DNA of 52,923 nt, from NCBI GenBank assembly GCA_020436025.1, contig JAGQYP010000023.1, positions 1-52,923 of the forward strand. Direction: 5' to 3'. Position numbers and translations under genes: made by a program. The stretch is from Crocinitomicaceae bacterium (lineage in GTDB: Bacteria; Bacteroidota; Bacteroidia; Flavobacteriales_D; Crocinitomicaceae). Below the pieces are notes generated by a model. That model did not search any database. It was not told the origin of the DNA and saw nothing but the letters and a program-made list of their open reading frames with translations. Positions 44,760 through 51,823 of the stretch are shown here, one piece after another; within the stretch, counting starts at the first letter, position 1, and each line of letters begins with the position of its first letter.

Positions 44760-45612
44760 TTTTCGTGATATACCAGAAAGCTCCAAAAGCAAAATCCATT
44801 TCACCATACAAGAAGACTTGTCGAGCATAATGAGGCTTGCCAGTGTCTGTATTTACCTTAGGCAAGTGTATTAAACCACCTCCAAAATTGTATTGCAAGA
44901 ATAAAAAGTTGATGAAATCCACTCTTACAGCTGCATGTAAGGACATCCCCCAACCTGATACGGCAAAATCATTTTTATGAGGTAAAGCACCTAAGCCAAA
45001 ATCATTTCTAGTAATTACCATTCCTGTTGAAAATCCAAAAAGCGTATTGAAAGCTACAATTCCTTTCTTTTCTCTCCACCATTGGTCCGCGCGGTGAATT
45101 TCAACTCGTGCGTAATTGAGTCCGTCGGTATTCTCGTAGTGGAAAATCTCATATTTGACATCTAGTGGATCATTATCATACACTCCAGCCCAATCCGCAT
45201 AAGCACTTGAATCGATCACACCTGTAAAATTATAGCGACCATCATCCAATACGTATTTCATGTGATCCCAACCCACTGAAATCACCCAATTATCAGCGAA
45301 ATAATACCCAATCTTGCAAGAAAATTGAGGAATGGACCAAGTTTTAGGTGAAAAATAAGTTTTAAAGGAGAATTTTGAAGGAGAGTCAATTCCTACAGCA
45401 TCATGAACCGTGAAGGAATAGCCCGGACCGTAAAAGGAAATATCACTTTTGGTATAAGCCGATCGATTCCATCCATAACGAAGGTAAAAAGTACCTTTTC
45501 CGCCCGAGTAACGTTGTTGCCATCGATTTTTTTCTTTCTTCTTAGGAGCTTCTTCCTGACTGAAAATCAGACCAGAAGTCAAGAATAGAAGTAAAAAAAA
45601 GACTATTTTCAT
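44728..45612 (-). CDS. Secreted hypothetical protein, probable outer-membrane protein
   Basis: 294 residues with a signal peptide ending near IFSQ, then a basic stretch (PKKKEKNRWQQR). Many aromatic-rich strands follow (TFYLRYGWNRSAY, CKIGYYFADNWVISVGWDHMKYVL, VRVDFINFLFLQYNFGGGLIHLP), suggesting an outer-membrane barrel. The style resembles the protein at 50660-51565, but I see no clear homology. A -7 element TATATTTG lies at 45617-45624 (minus) just before the ATG. The last 10 codons run opposite the LD-carboxypeptidase 3' end. Confidence 0.72.
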   Translation of the reverse strand: MKIVFFLLLFLTSGLIFSQEEAPKKKEKNRWQQRYSGGKGTFYLRYGWNRSAYTKSDISFYGPGYSFTVHDAVGIDSPSKFSFKTYFSPKTWSIPQFSCKIGYYFADNWVISVGWDHMKYVLDDGRYNFTGVIDSSAYADWAGVYDNDPLDVKYEIFHYENTDGLNYARVEIHRADQWWREKKGIVAFNTLFGFSTGMVITRNDFGLGALPHKNDFAVSGWGMSLHAAVRVDFINFLFLQYNFGGGLIHLPKVNTDTGKPHYARQVFLYGEMDFAFGAFWYITKINRVPAKHIR

Positions 45613-45616
45613 GCCG

Positions 45617-45624
45617 CAAATATA
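45617..45624 (-). promoter_or_regulatory. Candidate -7 element TATATTTG
   Basis: TAnnTTTG match on the minus strand, only 4 bp before ATG 45612. At the expected -33 spacing there is ATG instead of TTG (one mismatch). If used, the transcript would be nearly leaderless. Confidence 0.4.
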
Positions 45625-45644
45625 ACCAAAAAACCACTTAAATC

Positions 45645-45998
45645 ATGTCCAAACACCTAGAACTAGGGAGAGAAGGAGAGGCTCTTGCAGTAAAACATTT
45701 AGAAGAAAATGGCTATCACATTTTAGATCGAAACTACCGATTTAAGCACTTGGAATTAGACATTGTTTGTGAAAAAGACAATACGCTTGTTATTGTAGAA
45801 GTCAAAACAAGAACGACCAGAAAGCTTGGAGAACCCTATATGATTAGCAGAGCAAAACAAAAGCAAATTCTAAAAGCAACGACATATTATGTACAGGAAA
45901 GAGGAGTAGATTCAGAAATAAGGCTGGACGTCATTGGGATAATCAAGAATCAGTTTGAAGTGAGTTTAGAACATATTGAGGGAGCTTTTGTGGGGTAA
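45645..45998 (+). CDS. YraN/UPF0102 family predicted endonuclease-fold protein
   Basis: 117 residues. The PD-(D/E)xK nuclease-like core is intact: LGREGEALAVKHLEENGYHILDRNYRFKHLELDIVCEKDNTLVIVEVKTR, with Glu, Asp and E-V-K as metal ligands, as in Holliday-junction-resolvase-like YraN proteins. The precise role is unsettled in the literature. It starts 32 bp from the divergent gene at 45612. Nine bp past its stop begins the inverted-repeat unit that holds the four-helix-bundle gene. Confidence 0.9.
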   Translation: MSKHLELGREGEALAVKHLEENGYHILDRNYRFKHLELDIVCEKDNTLVIVEVKTRTTRKLGEPYMISRAKQKQILKATTYYVQERGVDSEIRLDVIGIIKNQFEVSLEHIEGAFVG

Positions 45999-46007
45999 AT
46001 AGTGCTA

Positions 46008-46432
46008 GGTTCTAAGTTCTAAGTAGCAGATTAATTAACCACTTAAATCAATAAATATGAAAATAGAGAGATTTGAAGATGTGCTTTCATGGCAAAAGAG
46101 TCAAGATTTGGCAGTCGATATTTATAAATTGTTTAATGAATTGAAAGATTATTCATTTAAAGATCAAGTTTGTAGGGCATCAGTGAGTATATCGAATAAT
46201 ATTGCCGAAGGATTCGAAAGATATAGTAATAAAGAATTAGTTAGGTTTTTGTTTATTTCAAATGGATCCACGGCAGAGGTAAAGTCGATGCTTTATTTGG
46301 CTTACAGATTGAAATATATCGATTTGAAAACTAGAGATGACCTAATTAAGAAATGTGAAGAAATTTCAAGAATAATTAAAGGATTCATACGTTCAATCAA
46401 ATAGTTTATTAAACAACTTAGAACTTAGAACC
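46008..46432 (+). mobile_element. Putative small mobile unit: four-helix-bundle gene inside 17-bp inverted repeats
   Basis: Left arm GGTTCTAAGTTCTAAGT (46008-46024) and right arm ACTTAGAACTTAGAACC (46416-46432) are perfect inverse copies. Each arm is two tandem TTCTAAG heptamers. The 425-bp unit contains only the gene at 46057-46404. No transposase and no obvious target-site duplication. Calling it mobile is an inference from symmetry and from the family's known presence as insertions in 23S rRNA genes. Confidence 0.5.
46057..46404 (+). CDS. Four-helix-bundle protein (23S rRNA intervening-sequence / S23 family)
   Basis: 115 residues matching the family pattern IERFEDVLSWQKSQDLAVDIYKLF, FKDQVCRASVSISNNIAEGFERYSNKELVRFLFISNGSTAEVKSMLYLAYRL, KCEEISRIIKGFIRSIK. 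Members form a pentameric helical barrel related to the Avd accessory protein of diversity-generating retroelements, and are often encoded in insertions in 23S rRNA genes. No rRNA and no retroelement reverse transcriptase are present here. The gene lies centrally between perfect 17-bp inverted repeats, 33 bp after the left arm and 11 bp before the right arm. Confidence 0.92.
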   Translation: MKIERFEDVLSWQKSQDLAVDIYKLFNELKDYSFKDQVCRASVSISNNIAEGFERYSNKELVRFLFISNGSTAEVKSMLYLAYRLKYIDLKTRDDLIKKCEEISRIIKGFIRSIK

Positions 46433-46440
46433 CAAAAACA

Positions 46441-46469
46441 AAAAAGACCACCTATTGGCAGTCTTTCTT
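46441..46469 (-). terminator. Terminator of the 62-residue membrane protein gene
   Basis: On the minus strand AAAGACTGCC AATA GGTGGTCTTT forms a 10-bp stem (two G-T pairs) with a tetraloop, then TTTGTTTTT. On the plus strand the wobble pairs become mismatches, so it is directional. It abuts the right arm of the inverted-repeat unit. Confidence 0.78.
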
Positions 46470-46491
46470 AAATATCATTGATTAGGGGAAA

Positions 46492-46680
46492 TTACATAAT
46501 TCCACCTTCTTCTTTTGCTTGTTTGGTGTATTTACCTTGAAGTCTAAGCCAGATGAATAATCCAACAAACCCAAGTACGATTACTCCCATGTTCAAGAAA
46601 TCCCAAAGGAAATACCAGTCGAATGGAGTAAGTAACAAAGCTAAGAAATCACCTAATGCCCAAATTGCGTCCGGACTCAT
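46492..46680 (-). CDS. Small membrane protein (DUF6341-like)
   Basis: 62 residues with an N-terminal hydrophobic stretch (AIWALGDFLALLLTPFDWYFLWDFLNMG) and a transmembrane helix (VIVLGFVGLFIWLRL), then a basic/acidic tail. The pattern (short amphipathic start, a P-x-D/N motif, W-x-x-N-x-x-N before the helix) is that of a flavobacterial family I recall as DUF6341, usually next to a DUF6427 gene, as here. Function unknown. A -7 element TATTTTTG is at 46707-46714 (minus). Confidence 0.65.
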   Translation of the reverse strand: MSPDAIWALGDFLALLLTPFDWYFLWDFLNMGVIVLGFVGLFIWLRLQGKYTKQAKEEGGIM

Positions 46681-46706
46681 AATCGTAAATTTTTAGAGTT
46701 ATTGGT

Positions 46707-46714
46707 CAAAAATA
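46707..46714 (-). promoter_or_regulatory. Candidate -7 element TATTTTTG
   Basis: TAnnTTTG match on the minus strand, 26 bp before ATG 46680. No TTG at -33. Confidence 0.4.
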
Positions 46715-46790
46715 GCAATCAAAATCATTTAATAAAAATTATTGCCTTTTTTTTCTGTTATTTATAACTAGTTCAAACAAGATTTCCTTT

Positions 46791-46798
46791 TATCTTTG
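46791..46798 (+). promoter_or_regulatory. Candidate -7 element TATCTTTG
   Basis: TAnnTTTG match 5 bp before ATG 46804. The -33 position reads TAG instead of TTG. If used, the transcript starts at or very near the start codon. Confidence 0.45.
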
Positions 46799-46803
46799 AG
46801 TAC

Positions 46804-47781
46804 ATGTTGCTCCGTTTTTACAAATCTTACAACACTTTAGCACTAATTAGTGTACCCTTTATTGTTGCGGGTTTGTGGTTGTTTTCATTTTATACGGAAC
46901 CCCAAGAACAGTATCAGTATGCGCTTCCTTTCATGGGAGAGATTTTCAAAGAGATCAATGAAAATAAGATTTTAGCCTATTTTCTCTCTATTTTATTCAT
47001 ATCGATTGGAAGTTTTTTGATCAACTCGATCTTTAACAAATATGAGTATTTCGATCGCTTTGTTTTCTTGCCAGCTTTGTTGTACGGGTTAGGGATGTCT
47101 TCTACAGGATCCCTATTATATTTTAATCCGATTATCATTTCCAATTTGTTTGTATTGCTTGCCTATCAACAATTGTTGCAAATTGACAGAAAAGAAGGAG
47201 CAAAAAGTCAGGTATTTAATTTCGGCTTATTGGTGGGGATATCATCGATTTTTTACATTACGAATATCATTTTGTTCCCGGCAGTATTATTTGTGTTGCT
47301 TAGTATCAAAGGATTTGACTTCAAAGAGATTCTTTTGTCATTTATTGGTTTGTTTACGCCTCTTGCCTATATTTTAGTTTATGCTTATTTGTTTGCAGGT
47401 GAGAAATTTACGGACTATTACCAGCATTTGGAGTTTGTTGTTCACTTCAAAACAGATTGGAACTATTATGAAATTGCATTTTATTCGGGTTTGATCCTTG
47501 TCTCCATTATTGCACTATTTATGTTGATTCCAAGATATGCAAAGGCAGGATTGAGGTACAAAAAAATTATTAAAGTGTATGTTCATTTCTCATTTTGGAT
47601 TTTGATCTGGACCGTGTTTAATTTCTTTTACCTAGAAGCTATTGACTTTACTGCTTTTTTAACGATTCCACTGACCTTTCTTCTATCTTTTTATTTGGTG
47701 TACCTTAAAAGTGAATCCTTTGCCTCTTTGATGTTCAATTTGGGGTTGATCAGTTTGGGATTGATGATTTATTTGGGATAG
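46804..47781 (+). CDS. Polytopic membrane protein (DUF6427-like)
   Basis: 325 residues, about nine or ten transmembrane helices, starting MLLRFYKSYNTLALISVPFIVAGLWLF. The positions of the charged loops (FNKYEYFDRFVFLPALLYGL; YQQLLQIDRKEGAKSQVFNFGLLVGISSIFY; YYQHLEF) fit the flavobacterial DUF6427 family, which neighbours the DUF6341 gene in related genomes as far as I recall. It may be a glycosyltransferase-C-like or polymerase-type envelope protein, but no catalytic motif is visible. A short heptamer array follows its stop. Confidence 0.72.
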   Translation: MLLRFYKSYNTLALISVPFIVAGLWLFSFYTEPQEQYQYALPFMGEIFKEINENKILAYFLSILFISIGSFLINSIFNKYEYFDRFVFLPALLYGLGMSSTGSLLYFNPIIISNLFVLLAYQQLLQIDRKEGAKSQVFNFGLLVGISSIFYITNIILFPAVLFVLLSIKGFDFKEILLSFIGLFTPLAYILVYAYLFAGEKFTDYYQHLEFVVHFKTDWNYYEIAFYSGLILVSIIALFMLIPRYAKAGLRYKKIIKVYVHFSFWILIWTVFNFFYLEAIDFTAFLTIPLTFLLSFYLVYLKSESFASLMFNLGLISLGLMIYLG

Positions 47782-47789
47782 GTTTTTTA

Positions 47790-47824
47790 ATGAACAATGA
47801 ACAATGAACAATGAACAATGAATA
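47790..47824. repeat. Heptamer array (ATGAACA)4 plus ATGAATA
   Basis: Perfect units at 47790, 47797, 47804 and 47811, with a fifth, one-base-different unit at 47818. It lies between the convergent DUF6427-like and truB genes. Confidence 0.95.
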
Positions 47825-47864
47825 ATTGAATGTAGTTTAATCCTTGTTTTTTGGATTGTTGGAA

Positions 47865-48596
47865 CTATACTTTTCTAATGTGCTCTTCCCATTCTTCGAT
47901 GGTTTTCGCGTCTTCAATTTTAAAGCTTCCGGAACGGGTTCTTCTTAGTTCAATTAATGTGGCGCCACAACCTAATATCTGACCAAAATCGTGAGCCATG
48001 GAACGGATGTAGGTTCCTTTGGAGCAGACAATTCTAAATTGGATTTCCGGGAAATTTTGGGTTTGAATTTCGAAGGTTGTGATGTTGACTAGATTTTTTT
48101 TCATCTCAATTTCTTTCCCTTGTCTGGCCAAATCGTAAGCCCGTTTACCATCTATCCATTTGGCTGAGAAGCTCGGTGGTGCTTGTTGAATCTCTCCTGT
48201 TAATTGTTTGGCAGCCTTTTGCATCTGTTCATTTGTAATACCTTCGGTAGACTTTTCTGAATTGTATTCCGTCTCAAGATCGAAAGAAGGAGTGGTTTTT
48301 CCTAAGAGGAAGGTACCCGTATATTCTTTTTCTTCTCCGATAAAAGCATCAATTTCCTTGGTTTTTTTACCGATGCAAATTACCAACAGACCAGTTGCTA
48401 GAGGATCTAGGGTTCCGGCGTGACCCACTTTATAATTCTTGATTCTCTTTTTAATGTCGTATTGGTTTTCACCCATTAAGAGAGGATTCTCTTTTAGTTT
48501 GGATTTGATGATCCATCTTAATTTATTAACGGCATCGAAAGAAGTCCAGTTGAGAGGTTTGTCTACTAAAAGGATTTCGCCGTGTTCAAAATCCAT
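47865..48596 (-). CDS. truB: tRNA pseudouridine-55 synthase
   Basis: 243 residues. The catalytic Asp64 is in VGHAGTLDPLATGLLVICIG. The N-terminal ILLVDKPLNWTSFDAVNKLR, the tRNA-contacting YTGTFLLGKTTPSFDLETE and KGTYIRSMAHDFG are all present. It makes the T-loop pseudouridine of all tRNAs and also acts as an RNA chaperone. Last gene of the ftsX-DUF3098-uppP-truB string, one base after uppP. Confidence 0.97.
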   Translation of the reverse strand: MDFEHGEILLVDKPLNWTSFDAVNKLRWIIKSKLKENPLLMGENQYDIKKRIKNYKVGHAGTLDPLATGLLVICIGKKTKEIDAFIGEEKEYTGTFLLGKTTPSFDLETEYNSEKSTEGITNEQMQKAAKQLTGEIQQAPPSFSAKWIDGKRAYDLARQGKEIEMKKNLVNITTFEIQTQNFPEIQFRIVCSKGTYIRSMAHDFGQILGCGATLIELRRTRSGSFKIEDAKTIEEWEEHIRKV

Positions 48597-48597
48597 T

Positions 48598-49419
48598 CTA
48601 ACCGTATTTTACAAAAGCGAGAATGATTGCTCCAATTCCTGCAACAATACAGTAATAAGAAAAATATCTAAGCTTTGATTTTCGAACCAAACGAATCATC
48701 CATGTACAGGCAAAATAGCCCGAAACGAAAGCTGCGATGAATCCGAAAACCAATCCAATTCCCTCTGTACTTGAGATACTTGTGGATCCAGAATTCAAAT
48801 CCAGAATTTTCTTTGCCATGGCTCCTAGGATCACAGGTAAAGCCATTAAAAAAGAGAATCGTGCGGCCTTCTTTTTATTGACACCAAGAAGCAAGGAGGT
48901 AGCAATAGTGGATCCGGATCTAGATACTCCAGGAATAATGGCAACTGCTTGTGAAACACCTATAACAAAGGATTTCCAGTAATTGATGATCCCTTTTTTC
49001 ACTCGAACGACTTCCGCAATATAAAGAACAAAAGCGGTGAAAAACAAACTACATCCTACAAGCATCAGTTGTGCAAATGAATTGGCAGGATTGGTCATGA
49101 AATCATCAATCATGTCTTCCATGGTAAATCCAACAGCTGCAGCGGGGATCATCGAAATCAAGATAAACAAACTGAAATTGTAAGAATCGTTCCATTTAAA
49201 GGTGATGAGATCCATAAAGATTTTAGCCAAGTCTTTTCGGTACACAACAATAGTCGATAGTGCAGTAGCCGCATGAACAGTGATAATGAACAAGACACTC
49301 CCTTCTGTATCCTGATTCAAAAGATGTTGGCCCAATAATAGGTGACCTGACGAACTTATTGGTAAAAACTCGGATAAACCTTGTACAATACCAAGGAGTA
49401 TTGCTTCAATGATTTCCAT
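48598..49419 (-). CDS. uppP: Undecaprenyl-diphosphatase
   Basis: 273 residues, seven or eight membrane helices. Recycles undecaprenyl pyrophosphate for peptidoglycan and LPS synthesis and is the classical bacitracin-resistance determinant (BacA). Both catalytic motifs are intact: QGLSEFLPISSSGHLLLGQ near the N-terminus and IPGVSRSGSTIATSLLLG in the second half. The start overlaps the stop of the DUF3098 gene (ATG at 49419 within a shared base). Confidence 0.96.
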   Translation of the reverse strand: MEIIEAILLGIVQGLSEFLPISSSGHLLLGQHLLNQDTEGSVLFIITVHAATALSTIVVYRKDLAKIFMDLITFKWNDSYNFSLFILISMIPAAAVGFTMEDMIDDFMTNPANSFAQLMLVGCSLFFTAFVLYIAEVVRVKKGIINYWKSFVIGVSQAVAIIPGVSRSGSTIATSLLLGVNKKKAARFSFLMALPVILGAMAKKILDLNSGSTSISSTEGIGLVFGFIAAFVSGYFACTWMIRLVRKSKLRYFSYYCIVAGIGAIILAFVKYG

Positions 49420-49709
49420 TAGGCTTCAGTAGCTTCTTCTTTCTTTTCAGTTGGAGCAACCATGTTCTTTTTTGCTCCCTTTTTTCCCTTCATGATAGCG
49501 TAGATCACCACGGCGTATCCAGCAATAACTAAAAATGGGGCTAAAGTGATACGAACAAAAGAATATAACTCATCTGCATTAAATTCATTAGGGTCTTCAG
49601 ATGCTCCACCAATCATTAGAATAAACCCAAGAATGGTTACTCCAAATCCAATGAATAGAAACTTGTAATTCTCTTTATCAAAAGCAAAATCTGTATTCTT
49701 TGTTGACAT
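49419..49709 (-). CDS. DUF3098 family membrane protein
   Basis: 96 residues with two transmembrane helices (YKFLFIGFGVTILGFILMIGG and APFLVIAGYAVVIYAIM), a short acidic loop between them (SEDPNEFNADELYSF) and a Lys/Glu-rich C-terminus. The family is found in Bacteroidota between ftsX and uppP, as here, which suggests a supporting role in division or wall synthesis. No activity is known. Confidence 0.88.
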   Translation of the reverse strand: MSTKNTDFAFDKENYKFLFIGFGVTILGFILMIGGASEDPNEFNADELYSFVRITLAPFLVIAGYAVVIYAIMKGKKGAKKNMVAPTEKKEEATEA

Positions 49710-49721
49710 GCCTATTTAGTT

Positions 49722-50606
49722 TTAATATAAATCTTCCAATTTCAATCTTAGGAACTTCCTAAGTGCAAACCAAGTCGCTACAACGGAGATCAGAATTCCA
49801 GTAAGGGTAATCCCGATGTAAATCTTGAGGAACAAATATACGTTTAATAATTTTGAAATATCTAGTAAATAAACCTGAATCAGGTATAAAAGTCCAACCA
49901 AAAGTGCCATACCGATTACCGAAGCAATCAGGCCTTGAACAATGGATTGCACAATCATCGGGCGATTAATGAATGAATTGGTAGCTCCGACCAGCTGCAT
50001 GGTTTTAATCAGAAATCTTTTACTGTACAAGGCCAATCGAATAGTATTGTTGATCATGGCAATCGAAATTACCAGGAGTAAAACGGCAATAAAAAGAACG
50101 AAATAGGTTGTTTTAAAAAGCTTGTCATTCGTGTTTTCCAATCCTTCTTCGGAATAATTCACATCCGTAATTTGGTTCGGATATTTTGCCAGCATTTGTT
50201 GTTCGATGCTACGAATGGAATCAATATTGAAATAGGTCTCGTTGATAGTCACTTTAATCGAAGGTTCGATTGGGATTTCGCCATCAATTACATCCAAAGG
50301 ATTTTCTCCAAATTCGTTTTTAATCTCGGCCCAGGCTTCTTCGGATGAAACATATTCAGCTTTTATAGAGAAGTCTAACTGATCCACTTCTGCCTCGATT
50401 ATTTTCAAATCTGCTTCAGGAATTTCCTCATTGAAAAAAAGATCGATTTGATAATTTTCCTTCACCTGTTTTTGCAGTTTACGAATCACCAGACCCGACA
50501 TGGCCACAATTCCAAGCATGAACAAAACCAATGAGATTCCAACAATGGTGGAAACATAAGCAGTTTGTGCTCTTCGTCTGGTATATTTATCTAATCCTTC
50601 CTGCAT
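49722..50606 (-). CDS. ftsX: Cell division protein FtsX
   Basis: 294 residues, the permease partner of the FtsE ATPase in regulation of murein hydrolases at the septum. The arrangement is transmembrane helix 1 (TIVGISLVLFMLGIVAM), a large extracytoplasmic loop (residues ~45-165), then three helices within the conserved FtsX domain (LFIAVLLLVISIAMINNTIRLALYSKRFLIKTMQLVGATNSFI). First gene of the string. ftsE is not adjacent. A near -7 match TAAATTCG is at 50614-50621. Confidence 0.95.
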   Translation of the reverse strand: MQEGLDKYTRRRAQTAYVSTIVGISLVLFMLGIVAMSGLVIRKLQKQVKENYQIDLFFNEEIPEADLKIIEAEVDQLDFSIKAEYVSSEEAWAEIKNEFGENPLDVIDGEIPIEPSIKVTINETYFNIDSIRSIEQQMLAKYPNQITDVNYSEEGLENTNDKLFKTTYFVLFIAVLLLVISIAMINNTIRLALYSKRFLIKTMQLVGATNSFINRPMIVQSIVQGLIASVIGMALLVGLLYLIQVYLLDISKLLNVYLFLKIYIGITLTGILISVVATWFALRKFLRLKLEDLY

Positions 50607-50659
50607 AGAGATGCGAATTTAGAGTTTTATATGATTTGTTAAATCCAAATTATGTTAAT

Positions 50660-51565
50660 CTATTTCTGTTGTTGGAATTGATCCGATTTATCCTGATCAC
50701 TTGGGTTGGTAAATACTGGAGGACAAGCATTTGGATCTTTTTTCCATAGGATAGCCAACTTTACTCCAACTGCAAAAGGCATGTACCAGGAAGACCACCA
50801 TTGGATTACAGGTTTCCCTTTATTCCATTCATAAGCCGTAAACAAGGGAATTTCAACCCAAGGCTCAAGGAACCATCCTTCTTTTAATTTGATTCCAAAA
50901 CCTAAGCGATAATGCAATCCAGTAATTAGTTTTCCCTGAAATCTTTCATTGTCTGTGATATGATCTCCACTGTATTGGTTATTGTGTTTGTATCCATAAA
51001 TCTGATAGTCCACATTCCATCCAAAGGAATTATCAATAAAATTCCATTTACTAATTTGAATCACATTATGAATATTGATTCGAGCAAAAGCATAGCCATT
51101 GTCCCATTTTCCCGTTCCATCCAAAGTCCCAACTTCCTGTCCGCTTGAGGTGGTTGTGGAACCTTTCAAATCTTCAGCTCCGGCATAATGTTTCAATCCT
51201 AAAGCCCAGTCCCAGTAGTGTACCACGGGGTTTCTCTTTTTGAAAATATGTAATAAACCAATATCAAAATAATACCCCAATCTCCCTCTTGGATCGTGTT
51301 TGAAAGTAGTTGTGGTATCTACTCCTGCAGATCGTGAAAATTCATCTGGGTTGAGATCGGTAAAAGTATAAGTAGCTCCAAGAGAAAAGTGTAGTCCCCA
51401 TGGTTTGCAAGTTGACTGAGAAACCGAGTAAATCGGATCTACCATTCTTTTGGAAAAGTGTTCGTTCCGTTTGTTTTTGTATTTGTATTTCCCTCTTTTT
51501 TGCGCCTGAGCACCCAAAGTAAAGCTAAATACAAGAAGGAGCAGTATCCATTTCTTCATGTTCAT
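50660..51565 (-). CDS. Secreted hypothetical protein, probable outer-membrane protein
   Basis: 301 residues with a signal peptide ending near GAQAQ (ATG 51559, MKKWILL, is an alternative start). A Lys/Arg-rich stretch (RGKYKYKNKRNEHFSKR) follows, then many aromatic strands (WGLHFSLGATYTFTDL, GYYFDIGLLHIF, GWFLEPWVEIPLFTAYEW, YMPFAVGVKLAILW), suggesting a beta-barrel. No family recognised. The C-terminus is Gln/Asp/Lys-rich and does not end like a porin. Confidence 0.72.
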   Translation of the reverse strand: MNMKKWILLLLVFSFTLGAQAQKRGKYKYKNKRNEHFSKRMVDPIYSVSQSTCKPWGLHFSLGATYTFTDLNPDEFSRSAGVDTTTTFKHDPRGRLGYYFDIGLLHIFKKRNPVVHYWDWALGLKHYAGAEDLKGSTTTSSGQEVGTLDGTGKWDNGYAFARINIHNVIQISKWNFIDNSFGWNVDYQIYGYKHNNQYSGDHITDNERFQGKLITGLHYRLGFGIKLKEGWFLEPWVEIPLFTAYEWNKGKPVIQWWSSWYMPFAVGVKLAILWKKDPNACPPVFTNPSDQDKSDQFQQQK

Positions 51566-51654
51566 AGACTTGTGATTTACGAAAATAACAATAATCCGAT
51601 GATGTCCGATTTAGGATGGATTTTGTAATGAACAATTCGGTTTCGATAAGTATA

Positions 51655-51682
51655 ACGAAATACGAAGTACGAGTTACGAAGT
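51655..51682. repeat. Heptamer array of ACGAAGT-type units
   Basis: Four units in register: ACGAAAT, ACGAAGT, ACGAGTT, ACGAAGT. Upstream, TTCGGTTTCG (51636-51645) is a rough inverse, so a hairpin is possible. Confidence 0.85.
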
Positions 51683-51706
51683 AGGAAATTTGGAGGTAAA
51701 GGGAGC

Positions 51707-51774
51707 GGTTACCGGTGGCCAGTTTAGAATACTGTCCTATTATCATAAGGTCATAAAATCCTAATATCATAAAG
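51707..51774. repeat. Short GGTTACC/GGTGGCC pair and an octamer array of TCATAANN units
   Basis: GGTTACC GGTGGCC occupies 51707-51720. Then TCATAAGG, TCATAAAA, TCCTAATA, TCATAAAG run at 51743-51774 with an 8-nt period. Together with the array at 51655 they fill the 258-bp divergent spacer. Confidence 0.75.
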
Positions 51775-51802
51775 TCTCTCAAATCAATAACCCCACAATT
51801 AC

Positions 51803-51810
51803 TATCTTTA
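51803..51810 (+). promoter_or_regulatory. Near -7 element TATCTTTA
   Basis: One mismatch to TAnnTTTG, 13 bp before ATG 51824. The neighbouring spacer is otherwise repeat arrays. Confidence 0.3.
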
Positions 51811-51823
51811 AAACAAAAAACAC

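Noticed and set aside
46057..46404. Four-helix-bundle gene as an intervening sequence in a 23S rRNA gene
   Set aside because: No rRNA sequence flanks it. The neighbours are yraN and a small membrane protein gene.
46008..46432. Classical insertion sequence
   Set aside because: No transposase-like motif in the enclosed gene and no visible target-site duplication. The coding capacity is only 115 residues.
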